Counted from the stretch's first letter, positions 14,936 through 24,902 are shown. The stretch: 64,000 bases of DNA from Cohnella sp. SGD-V74 (GCF_003001675.1 NZ_PVYW01000002.1:124001-188000); one strand, 5' to 3'. Notes: a model not told the origin generated them from the sequence alone. A program made the numbers and translations.

Positions 14936-17900
14936 CTACTCTTTAATCTGCGCCGACCTCTTTTCCGGGTATGGCAATTCAATCATCAGGCCGAATCCGC
15001 CCTCGCGGCGAGTCTCGACGGTCAACCTGCCGCCAAGCTGCCCGACCCGGTCTCTCATCGTCTTCAAGCCAAAGCCCGGAACGACTTGTTCCGCCCCTTT
15101 TCCGTCGTTTTCCAGCCGGAACAGCACGGTCTGTCCGATGACGCGCAAGTCGAAACGGAAGCTTGGGCCGTCCCCGTGTTTAATGCCGTTCGTCAAACCT
15201 TCCTGCAGGGCATGGTAGATCGTTTTGCGGTGTCCCGGAGGAAGCTCCGGCAACGGACCGATCTCCGCCCGAACCGCAACGCCGGCGTTGCGCTCGGTAT
15301 CCTCTATCAATTGCTTGAGCAGCGCGCTCAAATCCCCGTACTTGTCCTGCTTGAGCATATGTACGGAGCCTCTGATTTCATTCAGACTGTGCCGGACCAG
15401 CTCCTGCGCTTTTTTAAGCCGATTGGCCGCTTCCTGCGCATCCTTGAACATAATCCTTTTGCCCGCTTCGATCTGAATGACCGTCGAAGTGAGCGTATGT
15501 CCGACGATGTCGTGAATTTCCTGGGCGATTCGGTTCCTCTCCTCGTACACCGAGGCTTCGGCCAATGCGGCCGACGTTTCCAGCATGGCCCGCTCGAGAC
15601 TGCGCGTTCGTTCCTCCACCTGATTCTCCAAGCCGCTTCGCAGCTCCCGTATCCCGGCATAAAGCTTGGCGTTGGCGATCGAGATCGCGCACTGCGAAGC
15701 CAGCAGTTTGACCAACTCCAGCCGCTGCGGCGTGAATACGTTGGACGACAGCTTGTTTTCCAGATAGAGCAGGCTGATCATTTGGTTTTGATGCCAGATC
15801 GGCAGGCACAATACCGATTTGACCCCGTTATCCCGAATATAAGGCGTCCGGGCGAACATGCCTTCGCCGGCCGCGTCGTGAAGAAGAATCGTCTCTCCCG
15901 TGCGTACCGCGTATCCGACTACGGGCCCAGGCATCGCGTCGAACTGCTCGGCGGGAATCGAATCGATCGGGACTGGCGCGATCGACAGCTTCTCAAGCGT
16001 TCCGTAAGCTTCGACCACCCATCGGCCGTCGTATTCCGAGAGAAGCGCCCCGAATTCGGCTCCCGAATTGTGCAGCAATATTTTCATCAACCTGTCCAGC
16101 AGACGATCCATTTCCATTTCTCCCGAAATCGCCTGTATCGACTCCACCACGGACAAATAATCGAGGCGACCGAGGAGCATATCCGGCGCGGGCTTGAGCA
16201 AGTCCGCATATTTGCGCTCCATCTGCTCGGCTTTAGCAAGCGCCCCCCACCGCCGATAGGCCTCATACGCTTCCGTCAAATATACCTTGGCCCGATTCGG
16301 CTTGCCCAGCCGCAGCATACATTGACCGCAGCATTCGGCGGCGATCGCCAGATCGTGAATATGCCCGTTGCGCCTGGCGGCCTCGATCGACTTCTCGTAC
16401 AGCTCCTCGGCTTTGCGGCCTCTTCCCTTCGCTCCGGCCATCTCCGCCTCGATCAATAGCAGCTTATGCGCGTAGTTAACCGGACAAAGCTTCGCGTGCT
16501 TGCGCAGCAAATTTCTGCGTTTGCGTATTTCCGCCCAGCGTTCGCCGCGTTTCCCGGCAGGCAGCGTCCAATAGAGCCGCAGCCAGACGAGCGCTTCGTA
16601 CAGCGCTCTTACGGTATCCTCGGGTTCGCTCTCGCTTGAGACCAAACCGGTCGCTTGCACCTTCTCCAGAACTTCGTTCGCTTCCTCATACCGTTCGAAG
16701 ATATACGCGCAAACCACCTTGCAGGTATCCGAAAAGCTCGCCAACGCACCGCCCGAATCGTCGTGAACGGAAGCGGCGAAGTCCTCTTTCTCCACCTCCT
16801 CGATCGGATAAGGATCTCCCGGCGCCCGATACCCCGATAGCTTCGTGAGCGTCGCCGCAAGCAAAGTCAACTGCTTCCATAATACGTCCTGACTGTGCCG
16901 CCTGAACTCCCCGCCGTGCGCAACCAAACGCTCGTAGATGTCGGAGATCGGGTATCCGAGATGGAAACGGGTTGCACAGTCGATCAGCACGCTCTGATGG
17001 CCTTGCCAAACATCTCCCGACTCGAGTCCCGCTCTTCCGGCGGATTCGGAAAAAAGGCTCAGCACTCCGCGATCGTGCTGGCTCCAACTGTCGATACAGA
17101 GCTGAAACGCGCTCAACGTCCTTATGCGAAGCAGCGGATGCGGTCCGGCCAGCTCCACGGCCAGCATTCCCCAACGATACGCTTCTCCCATGCGTTGGAA
17201 GACGTAATATTGGAAAAGCGCGTATCCGACAAATCCGATGCACGACTCCGGAGCCAGCCCGCGCTCCAGGGTCAGCTCGACCATTGTCAGCGTATAAGCC
17301 AGCCAGCCGTTCTTGTCTTTGAGAAATAACGCGCTAGTTCCCGCGTCGAGCGTCTTCATGACGATCCTGCTTGTCTCGTCCGTCATGGGAGGCAGATTGG
17401 CGATTGACTTGCCGGTATGCCTGCGCAGCTTTAACGCGACCCGCAGCGTTTGCCTGAGCAGCCGAACGCGGCTGAAGCGAACGGGCATGTCAACGTCCAG
17501 AAGCGCCAGCGTCTTCCGGGCCAGCGCGATCACTTCATCCCGGTTATCCGCGCCGATCTCAAGCTGCATCATCAAGTTGAAAACGACGGCTTGATCCTGC
17601 TTCGTTCTGGCTTTGCCCAGCAGGAATCCCAATCTCGCCCTCGCCTCATCAAGCCGCAAGCATAGATATTCCAGCTCCGCCCGCTCCCGGTGAGCCAGAA
17701 ACAACGTTTCGTGCTCCTCGTCCCACGGGGCGTTCGCGAGCAAGTCCGTCGCCCTCGCGAAATAGCCAAGCGCGGCCTCGTAGCCGGTGGACCGTTTCGC
17801 CTTCGATCCCGCGAGCATATTTAGCCGCGCAAGCTCGCGCCTCTCTCTCTCGTTCGCGAATTTGGCGGCAGCCTGATTCAGATGGTACGCCGCCTCGAAA

Positions 17901-20077
17901 ACATCGAAGTCGTCCGTCTCCTCCGCCAAAGGATTCCATCTTTCCTTGCCGATGAGATCATGCAGGTCGATTCTGTCTTCTTCCGGTACGCGTTCGTAGG
18001 CGGCTTGCTGAATGCGGTCATGCCGAAACCGATAGGCTCCGGCGTGGCGGCCGTCCTCCTGGATCAACCCTTCGCGGACGGCGGTTTCGAGCGCTTCGGA
18101 CAGCCGCTCCTCGTCGAGGCCGACAAGCGGCTTTAAGCGTACCGCTTCGAATGAACTGCCCAGCATCGCGGCCCGGCTCAACATATGCGCCAACGCCTCT
18201 GGCATGTGGCTCAGCTTCTCCGACAAGTAGGCCGCCGCATCCTCCGCTATGCCCACTTTGGCTACGGCCTTCTCGTCCCACGTCCATCTTCCGGCGTCTT
18301 CGTCGAACGTTACAACCCGCGACTCCAGCAAGTCCTTCAGCAATTGCTTGAGAAAAAGCGGATTGCCGTACGTCTTGCGGTGCAGCAAAGCCGCCAGCTC
18401 CCGATTGCGCTCCGGCTCTCCTCGCAGCGCCTCTTGCAGCAGCTTTTCGACTTCGTTTTCAATCAGCGGCGCAAGCCGCAATCGCGTGCAGCCCGTCCCT
18501 CTCCCGGAGAGCCGCTCTCTCAGATGCCGAAGTTTCTTGTCCCCATCGGGCTCGTCGTCGCGATAAGCTAGAACGAGAAGCGTCTGCTTCGTGTCCCCGT
18601 CTTCCAGAAAATCATAGAGGAAGCTGAGCGACGCTTCGTCCGCTCGGTGCAGATCGTCCAGAAACAAGACAAGAGGCCGGTCTCTCCACGAGAAAACGTG
18701 AAAAAACCGCGCCAACGCCTTGTGAAATCGGCGCTTGGCTTCGGCAGGCGGCAGAGCGGGCATTTCCGGTTGCGGACCGATCAGCAATTCCAACCGGGGA
18801 ACCCGTTCGACGAGCAATCGCCCCTGGCCTTCGAGCGCATTGAGCATCCTGAGCTTCCACACTTCGATCTCCAGCTTGCTTATCGCCAGCAGCCGATCCG
18901 TCAGCGATTCGATTATCTGAATCCAAGCTGCATAAGGAGCCGCTTCGCTCCTAGAGTCGAATCTCCCAGCCGCGATGCCGCCTTCGCCAATATCCGTTTC
19001 TCTCAATGTCTCCTCTACGAGAAACGTTTTTCCGACTCCTCCGCCTCCCTGAATCTCCACCGTTTCCACGGCTCCGGCTTTCGCCCGCTCCAACGCCTCT
19101 ACCAGCAGCCGGCGTTCTTCATGACGGCCGTACAGCGCTCGCGGGAAACGAAACCGCCGGGGAACGTCATGTTCCCCCAGTTCGAAAAGCGGGGCTTCCC
19201 CGGTCGATTCGAGCGAGGACAGAAGCTTCTCCAAGTCCAACTTAAGCCCGTACGCGCTCATGTACCGGGATTCGGGGGATTTCTCCAAACACTTGCCGAC
19301 GATGCGCGAGAGCGTGTCCGGAATATCCGGATTTTCAAGGCCAAGCGGTCTCGGAACGATTGCGAGGTGGCGATAAAACAGGTCGCGCTCCTCCCCCCGT
19401 TCGAAGGGCAGAACACCCGACAACCACTCGTAAAGCGTCACCCCCAGCGCGTAAAAATCAGAGCGGTAATCGGGACGGTTGCCCGTTCGCCCCGTCTGCT
19501 CCGGGGACAAGTACGGTTGCAGCGAGCGGGGATACCCGTCGAACTCCGCGAGCGCGTCCCGCTCCGGATCGGTTGTGCTGTTGCGGAGATCGGCGAATCT
19601 CGCCTCGCCCGTCTCCGGGTTTACCCAGAGACGCGACGGTGAGACCGCGAGCAAGACGAGCTCCTCCCGGTGCAGACGCATCAGGCTGTCCGCCGAGGAG
19701 ACGGCTACACGCACGAGATTCGTGAGCGACAACGAACGACCACGCCTGGGGAGATAAGCTTCCATCAGATTGCCGCCCATATCCTTAAAAAGGATAACAG
19801 GTCGGTCCTCGGCCTCCGTAAGCTCCAGAACCGCCAATGCTCCTTTTCCGTCCATACTCCGGAACTTCTCGTATTCTTCCCGAACGGTTTCGACCGTCTT
19901 CCGGTCGGGATGAGCCGATCGCGTCGTCTTGGCGATGACGCTGAAACCGTTCTCCAAGCTGCGCAGCCGATAAAAGTCGCAGTCCTCCAGGCCGGCAAGC
20001 CTTTCCACCGTCGAATATCCTTGCAGCTTAAGCCAGCCTTCGCGCGCTCTGGCATTAGCGATGAGGTCCTCTGTCAT
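14936..20077 (-). CDS. Pseudokinase-STAND ATPase-GAF-histidine kinase hybrid sensor
   Basis: 1,713 residues. Order of parts: protein-kinase-like domain (about 1-290), STAND/AAA ATPase (about 310-600; Walker A GGGGVGKTF, Walker B LVLFLDDLHRADE), winged-helix and TPR-like helices (about 620-1240), GAF domain (about 1255-1420), HisKA_3 dimerisation domain with phospho-acceptor in QEIHDIVGH, and HATPase_c (NGIKHGD, DNGKGA-like NDGKGA, GFGLKTM). No membrane span, so a cytoplasmic sensor. The kinase-like domain has lost catalytic residues: where active kinases have H-x-D-x-x-x-x-N it reads LLAVSPSRLW, and DFG is DLR, so it is probably a binding module. ATG at 20077 is chosen for the GGGAGGG just upstream. 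The NarL-type regulator gene lies 63 bases upstream and is the likely partner. Confidence 0.9.
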   Translation of the reverse strand: MTEDLIANARAREGWLKLQGYSTVERLAGLEDCDFYRLRSLENGFSVIAKTTRSAHPDRKTVETVREEYEKFRSMDGKGALAVLELTEAEDRPVILFKDMGGNLMEAYLPRRGRSLSLTNLVRVAVSSADSLMRLHREELVLLAVSPSRLWVNPETGEARFADLRNSTTDPERDALAEFDGYPRSLQPYLSPEQTGRTGNRPDYRSDFYALGVTLYEWLSGVLPFERGEERDLFYRHLAIVPRPLGLENPDIPDTLSRIVGKCLEKSPESRYMSAYGLKLDLEKLLSSLESTGEAPLFELGEHDVPRRFRFPRALYGRHEERRLLVEALERAKAGAVETVEIQGGGGVGKTFLVEETLRETDIGEGGIAAGRFDSRSEAAPYAAWIQIIESLTDRLLAISKLEIEVWKLRMLNALEGQGRLLVERVPRLELLIGPQPEMPALPPAEAKRRFHKALARFFHVFSWRDRPLVLFLDDLHRADEASLSFLYDFLEDGDTKQTLLVLAYRDDEPDGDKKLRHLRERLSGRGTGCTRLRLAPLIENEVEKLLQEALRGEPERNRELAALLHRKTYGNPLFLKQLLKDLLESRVVTFDEDAGRWTWDEKAVAKVGIAEDAAAYLSEKLSHMPEALAHMLSRAAMLGSSFEAVRLKPLVGLDEERLSEALETAVREGLIQEDGRHAGAYRFRHDRIQQAAYERVPEEDRIDLHDLIGKERWNPLAEETDDFDVFEAAYHLNQAAAKFANERERRELARLNMLAGSKAKRSTGYEAALGYFARATDLLANAPWDEEHETLFLAHRERAELEYLCLRLDEARARLGFLLGKARTKQDQAVVFNLMMQLEIGADNRDEVIALARKTLALLDVDMPVRFSRVRLLRQTLRVALKLRRHTGKSIANLPPMTDETSRIVMKTLDAGTSALFLKDKNGWLAYTLTMVELTLERGLAPESCIGFVGYALFQYYVFQRMGEAYRWGMLAVELAGPHPLLRIRTLSAFQLCIDSWSQHDRGVLSLFSESAGRAGLESGDVWQGHQSVLIDCATRFHLGYPISDIYERLVAHGGEFRRHSQDVLWKQLTLLAATLTKLSGYRAPGDPYPIEEVEKEDFAASVHDDSGGALASFSDTCKVVCAYIFERYEEANEVLEKVQATGLVSSESEPEDTVRALYEALVWLRLYWTLPAGKRGERWAEIRKRRNLLRKHAKLCPVNYAHKLLLIEAEMAGAKGRGRKAEELYEKSIEAARRNGHIHDLAIAAECCGQCMLRLGKPNRAKVYLTEAYEAYRRWGALAKAEQMERKYADLLKPAPDMLLGRLDYLSVVESIQAISGEMEMDRLLDRLMKILLHNSGAEFGALLSEYDGRWVVEAYGTLEKLSIAPVPIDSIPAEQFDAMPGPVVGYAVRTGETILLHDAAGEGMFARTPYIRDNGVKSVLCLPIWHQNQMISLLYLENKLSSNVFTPQRLELVKLLASQCAISIANAKLYAGIRELRSGLENQVEERTRSLERAMLETSAALAEASVYEERNRIAQEIHDIVGHTLTSTVIQIEAGKRIMFKDAQEAANRLKKAQELVRHSLNEIRGSVHMLKQDKYGDLSALLKQLIEDTERNAGVAVRAEIGPLPELPPGHRKTIYHALQEGLTNGIKHGDGPSFRFDLRVIGQTVLFRLENDGKGAEQVVPGFGLKTMRDRVGQLGGRLTVETRREGGFGLMIELPYPEKRSAQIKE

Positions 20078-20140
20078 GTCGCCCTCCCATCTCTCACGCA
20101 ATCTCGCGTTCACTTCTATAAGCCTTGCGGCTGCATCGCA

Positions 20141-20800
20141 CTACTCGAACGCATCTGCGAACGTCCGAAGCTTCACGACCGCTTGTGCCCGATCGACGAC
20201 GTCCAATTTGCCGTACAGCGCGCTAACGTAATTTCTAACGGTGCCTTCCGCGATGAACAGAGATTCTGCGATCTCGCGATTGTTCAGTCCCTTCATCAGC
20301 AATCTGGCAATCTCATCTTCCCGTTCCGACAGCTTGAAGGGGAAATCTCCGATTCCTCGCTCCCTGCCTCCCGCCATCCGGCTCATTCGTTCCGCCAGCT
20401 TGGCGGCGACGGCGGACGGCAGAACGAACTGCCCTCTGGCCGTGTCGCGAATGGAAGCGATCATCTTGTCGGCATCCATATCTTTAAGCATGTAGCCGCT
20501 TGCCCCGTTAGCCATTCCTTCGACGATATAATCCGTCTCGATGAACGTCGTCAAAATCAAAATCCGCGTATTCGGACAATTCGCTTTGATCCTCTTTAAG
20601 GCGTCAAGCCCGTTCATAACCGGCATTTGGATATCGAGAAGCACGAGCGTCGGCTGCAAGCTCTCCGCGAGTTCGCACGCCTCCTCTCCGTTTCTTGCCA
20701 GTCCCACAACCTCTATATCATTTTCCAAATCCAAAATCAGGTGCAATCCTTCCAGCGTCAACATCTGATCGTCGGCGATGACGATGCTGATCTTGGTCAT
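20141..20800 (-). CDS. NarL/FixJ-family response regulator
   Basis: 219 residues. N-terminal receiver domain with acidic pocket ADDQ, phospho-acceptor Asp in LVLLDIQMPVMNG, Thr in LILTTF and Lys in GYMLKDM. C-terminal LuxR-type helix-turn-helix: LSEREDEIARLLMKGLNNREIAESLFIAEGTVRNY split over residues ~150-190. Such regulators are phosphorylated by HisKA_3 kinases, and this gene directly precedes one, so the pair forms a two-component system. The gene is divergent from the RCC1/SLH gene, with a 24-bp dyad between them that could be its target or that of another factor. Confidence 0.93.
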   Translation of the reverse strand: MTKISIVIADDQMLTLEGLHLILDLENDIEVVGLARNGEEACELAESLQPTLVLLDIQMPVMNGLDALKRIKANCPNTRILILTTFIETDYIVEGMANGASGYMLKDMDADKMIASIRDTARGQFVLPSAVAAKLAERMSRMAGGRERGIGDFPFKLSEREDEIARLLMKGLNNREIAESLFIAEGTVRNYVSALYGKLDVVDRAQAVVKLRTFADAFE

Positions 20801-20954
20801 GGCTTTCCCTCCGAGCGGAATTCCGCGCTTCCTTCCTTATATCATCCATCGTACCAGACCGTTCGACAAGATCAAAGAAATAGGAATCTCCCAAAGAAAA
20901 AATTAGTATTTTTTGTCGCACTCTCTACTTCGCTTCCATAGTTACATGGTATGA

Positions 20955-20978
20955 TGACATTAGTCACAATTAATGTCA
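20955..20978. promoter_or_regulatory. Operator-like dyad just after a -10 box, upstream of the RCC1 gene
   Basis: TGACATTA and TAATGTCA are perfect inverted 8-mers separated by 8 bases. A TATGAT -10 candidate (20950-20955) touches the left arm on the plus strand, so a bound protein would cover the start of transcription of the gene at 21042. Factor unknown. Confidence 0.5.
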
Positions 20979-21041
20979 GATAATTAAAGCTTGAGATTCA
21001 AAAAAATCGTACATAAGAGGCAGGGATGAGGTTTGAAAGCG

Positions 21042-24000
21042 ATGGAATCGAAAGCTATGAAATGGATATTGTCTATTACTCTTGTATTGAGTCTAATGTT
21101 GGGGCAATTGCCTGGGGATCCGACCGCCAGCGCGGCCGTGACGAAGAATGTTTATTCGTTTGGAAAAGGAGAATTCGGACGGCTCGGACAAGGGGATTCT
21201 GCAAACCGGCTCGCCCCGGCAGCGATCTCCGAACTCTCGGGCTTGAATATCAAGGCCGTATCCGCAGGTGCGGAGCACACGCTCGTACTGACTGCGGACG
21301 GCGACGTCTATTCGTTCGGTAACGGTGCTTTCGGACGACTCGGACACGGGGATGAGTCGGACAAAACTGTGCCGACGCTCATCCCGCTTTTCCATAACAA
21401 CATCGTCGCAACGGCGGTGGCGGCAGGCACCTCGCACTCGCTCGTACTGTCAGCGGGTGGGGATGTGTACGCCTTCGGGGCAGGCGGCACCGGTCGTCTT
21501 GGGACGGGAACCTCCACGAATGTGCTCGCTCCCGTGAAAATAGGCGGCGACTTGACCGGAAAGCAGGCAATCGCGATTTCCGCCGGGGATGCGCACTCGC
21601 TCGTACTGACAAACGACGGAAGCGTGTATTCGTTCGGCGCTGGCAACAGCGGGCGTCTTGGCCATAATGATATGGCCAATCAATTAATGCCGAAGCAAAT
21701 CGACGCCCTCCCTGCCGTTTCCGCCATATCCGCGGGCATCTACCACTCGCTCGCCGTTAGCGTAACGGGCAGCGTGTACGCGTTCGGACACGGGGCTCTT
21801 AATCGGCTTGGGCTCAATTCGACGTCGAACGTATTGTTTCCGACTCCGATCCCCGGTTTGGCGTCGGAGCATGTGACGGCGGTTTCCGCCGGGAACTCTC
21901 ACTCGCTCGCTCTAACCGCGAACGGAGACGTCTATTCATTCGGGAACGAATTCGTCGGCCAGCTTGGACATGGCACTAACGATGAACAGCCCGTTCCGAA
22001 AAAAATCGACGCTTTGGCGGCCTTTGACATTGTGGCGATTTCGACAGGGACATCGCACTCCGTCGTGCTCACGGACGAAGGCGACGTATACGCGTTCGGC
22101 GCCGGAGCGGAGGGGCAACTGGGCAGAGGATCGGCTATTACAGGCACTAATCTTCCATTAGGAATTGTATGGACTGCTAAAGGCTCCTTGATCGATGCCG
22201 GCGGCTACCACACAATCGTCGCCGGAGGAGAAGATGACGGATTCACTTACTCGGTCGCTGCTTCGGTAGACGAAATCGAATTCTATCACAGGAATGTCGG
22301 CTATTCAGCTTTTGCCGCTACGACAGTGACGGTAACAAACAACGGAACGGGACCGATCACGGGCTTAGTTCCTACGCTCAGCAGCCCCGATTTTGAAATT
22401 GCCGCCTCGCCAGGCGTAGCGCTCAACGCTCCCGGAAATTCTACGACTCTGAGTGTTCGGCCAGTCGCAGGTCTGGCTCCCGGAATCCATACAGGCACAT
22501 TAACGCTTTCCGCCGACCGAGGCGTCACCGAAACAATTGACTTAAGCTTCGAAGTAACCGCAACACCCACATTTTCGTTCGAGCTAACTCCGCCCGGAGA
22601 CGTGACGTTCCCGACAAGCGGGCTCGGTTACATCTCGGATCATACGACGGCAGTTCCCAAAAACCTGATTCGAACGGGAACGGGCGATATTCATGTCCAG
22701 TCAATCGAATTGCTGGGAGGCAGCGCCAGCGCATTTTATGTCGGAACGCTTCATGCCACTGATCCGACTATTCTGAGCGACAGTGCCATGGCGATCAATT
22801 TCCCGGTACGTCAAAAAGAACACTTGCCGGTCGGCACTTATTCCGACACCGTACGAATTACTACCGACCATGGCAACCTAGAATTCGACCTCTTCTTCGA
22901 AGTCCAGGGAGCTCCGGTCATCGGAACTCATCCCGAAGACGCAACGGTATACGCGGGCGAAGATGCGACGTTCTCCGTGTCCGCGACCGGAACGGGCTTG
23001 AGCTACCAGTGGCAGGTCGACGATGGCTCGGGCTTCGCGAATATTCCAAGCGGAACGAGCGCAACGCTTACACTCGACGATGTAACCCCGGCTATGAGCG
23101 GCAACCAATACCGGGTCGTCGTGAACGGAACGATCGCTCCTCCGGCAACGTCGAACGCCGCGACGCTGCAAGTGCGCCCTGGCGCTCCGACGAACGTCGC
23201 AGCGACGGCAGGAGACGGACGGGTACGGCTGACATGGGGTCCGGTGCCCGGAGCGACGGGCTACAACGTCTACCGAAGCACGACCGTCGGGTCGGAGGGC
23301 AGTTTGATTGCCTCCGTAACGGGCTCCGAATACGCGTATGATGCTATCGGACTGACGAACGGCACAACGTACTACTTCGTCGTGAAAGCGACGAATGCGG
23401 ACGGAGAAGGCCGTGCCTCCATTCAGGCAAGCGCGCAGCCGTCCCGATCGGGCGGAGGGTCAAGCGGTTCCTCGTCCTCCTCCTCTTCCACCGGCAGCGA
23501 CAAACCCGATTTGTCTGCCGTCGTATGGGTGAACGGAGTACCGCAAAGCATCGGAACCATCGAGTCTACTCGCCAAGGCGACCGTACGATTGCTACCGTG
23601 CGCATCGACGAAGCGGCGCTTGAAGCCAAGCTCGCGACGGAAGGACGCGGCGCAATCGTGTTGATCTACTCGAACGTCGAAGCCGATTCTTTCGTTGCGG
23701 AGCTGAACGGACGCATGCTCGGCATGCTCGCGGAACGGGGGGCGATTCTGGAAATCCGAACGGACAGCGCCACTTACGCAATTCCGGCCGACTTAATCGA
23801 TTGGAGCGCCATCGCGGGTTCGTTCGAAACCGGAGCATTGCCGGAAAACGTCAAGCTGCTGATCTCCGTATCCAAACCTTCGGCGCAAATGATCAAGCTG
23901 GCGGACGATGCGGCGAAAAAGGGGCTTTTCGAAATCGTCGTCCCTGCAATCGAGTTTAACGTAGCCGCTTCGTTCGACGGCAAGACGTACCCGATCGATC

Positions 24001-24749
24001 GTTTCGCGGATTACGTGGAACGCAGGATCGTCGTTCCGGCAGGCGCAGCGCCTTCCCGGATCGCCACCGGAGTCGTAATCGAACCGGATGGAAGCGTTCG
24101 GCACGTACCGACGAAAATCGTCCAAATCGACGGACGGTCCTACGCCTCCGTCTTCAGCTTGACGAACAGCGTGTACGCGCTCGTCGCGAACGAAGTTTCG
24201 TTTGCCGACGTCGAGAACCACTGGTCCAAAGATGAGGTCAACGAGATGGGCTCTCGTCTGATCCTGACAGGCACAGACTCCGATACGTTCGCTCCGAACG
24301 CCTATGTGACGCGGGCTCAGTTCGCCTCGATCGTCGCTCGAGCGCTCGGTTTGAAGCCTGACGTTTCCAAACAGGCCGCTTTCCAGGACGTCGCGCCGAC
24401 TAATGCCCACTACGGCGATATTCAAGCCGCGGTATCCTATGGGCTGATCACCGGGGGCGGAACGTTCCATCCCGGAGAGCGGATCACGCGGGAGCAAATG
24501 ATGGTTATCGTCGCCAAGGCCATGAAGCTCGTAGGAGCTTCATCCGGCGCTGCAGCGGACAAGAGCCTCGAACGTTTCGAAGACGCAGATCAGGTGTCAG
24601 ATTTGGCGCGCGAATCGATTGCGGATGTTGTCTCGGCAGGAATCTCGCAAGGCCGTTCCACGACCAAGCTCGCGCCTAAGGGTCTTCTCACGAGAGCCGA
24701 AGCAGCCGCCATTATCGAACGATTGCTGCGCAGAGCCAACCGGATCTAA
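21042..24749 (+). CDS. S-layer-anchored RCC1 propeller protein with Ig-like and fibronectin III domains
   Basis: 1,235 residues. Signal peptide at the N-terminus (MKWILSITLVLSLML core). Seven RCC1-type blades follow (about 30-390), each with VYSFG or VYAFG, then GRLG/GQLG about ten residues later, and SHSLVLT: the complete number for one propeller. Next come an anchor/Ig-like stretch (about 400-620), an Ig domain (VIGTHPEDATVYAGEDATF), a fibronectin III domain (PTNVAATAGDGRVRLTW), a Ser-rich linker, a ~230-residue beta domain, and three SLH segments at the C-terminus (FADVENHWSK, FQDVAPTNAHYGD, FEDADQVSDLARES). It is thus secreted and wall-anchored, probably for binding. ATG 21042 has GAGG ten bases upstream; TTG 21033 is an alternative. 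Ligand unknown. Confidence 0.88.
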   Translation: MESKAMKWILSITLVLSLMLGQLPGDPTASAAVTKNVYSFGKGEFGRLGQGDSANRLAPAAISELSGLNIKAVSAGAEHTLVLTADGDVYSFGNGAFGRLGHGDESDKTVPTLIPLFHNNIVATAVAAGTSHSLVLSAGGDVYAFGAGGTGRLGTGTSTNVLAPVKIGGDLTGKQAIAISAGDAHSLVLTNDGSVYSFGAGNSGRLGHNDMANQLMPKQIDALPAVSAISAGIYHSLAVSVTGSVYAFGHGALNRLGLNSTSNVLFPTPIPGLASEHVTAVSAGNSHSLALTANGDVYSFGNEFVGQLGHGTNDEQPVPKKIDALAAFDIVAISTGTSHSVVLTDEGDVYAFGAGAEGQLGRGSAITGTNLPLGIVWTAKGSLIDAGGYHTIVAGGEDDGFTYSVAASVDEIEFYHRNVGYSAFAATTVTVTNNGTGPITGLVPTLSSPDFEIAASPGVALNAPGNSTTLSVRPVAGLAPGIHTGTLTLSADRGVTETIDLSFEVTATPTFSFELTPPGDVTFPTSGLGYISDHTTAVPKNLIRTGTGDIHVQSIELLGGSASAFYVGTLHATDPTILSDSAMAINFPVRQKEHLPVGTYSDTVRITTDHGNLEFDLFFEVQGAPVIGTHPEDATVYAGEDATFSVSATGTGLSYQWQVDDGSGFANIPSGTSATLTLDDVTPAMSGNQYRVVVNGTIAPPATSNAATLQVRPGAPTNVAATAGDGRVRLTWGPVPGATGYNVYRSTTVGSEGSLIASVTGSEYAYDAIGLTNGTTYYFVVKATNADGEGRASIQASAQPSRSGGGSSGSSSSSSSTGSDKPDLSAVVWVNGVPQSIGTIESTRQGDRTIATVRIDEAALEAKLATEGRGAIVLIYSNVEADSFVAELNGRMLGMLAERGAILEIRTDSATYAIPADLIDWSAIAGSFETGALPENVKLLISVSKPSAQMIKLADDAAKKGLFEIVVPAIEFNVAASFDGKTYPIDRFADYVERRIVVPAGAAPSRIATGVVIEPDGSVRHVPTKIVQIDGRSYASVFSLTNSVYALVANEVSFADVENHWSKDEVNEMGSRLILTGTDSDTFAPNAYVTRAQFASIVARALGLKPDVSKQAAFQDVAPTNAHYGDIQAAVSYGLITGGGTFHPGERITREQMMVIVAKAMKLVGASSGAAADKSLERFEDADQVSDLARESIADVVSAGISQGRSTTKLAPKGLLTRAEAAAIIERLLRRANRI

Positions 24750-24775
24750 TTTTCCAACAAATCTAACTCTAACAC

Positions 24776-24902
24776 TTTGTAACGAGAACGTAATGTTCCT
24801 TTCATCTGCCCTTCATATTCGGAGGTTAATATAAACACATGACCCCCCTTTGAAATATAAAACTTGAGGCTAGCGGCCCGTTGCCGCTAGCCTCCTTTTT
24901 TT
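24776..24902 (+). ncRNA. Small-RNA-like repeated element, copy C
   Basis: Half-sites TTGTAAC (24777), ACGTAAT (24788), CTTTCAT (24799) and CCTTCAT (24810); -10 TAATAT at 24827-24832; start ACATGACCCCCCTTT; same 12-bp stem and T-run. Spacers and the stretch before the -10 differ from copies A and B, but half-site positions do not. The terminal T-run overlaps the stop codon of the convergent glycosidase gene, so the hairpin may terminate both. Confidence 0.65.
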
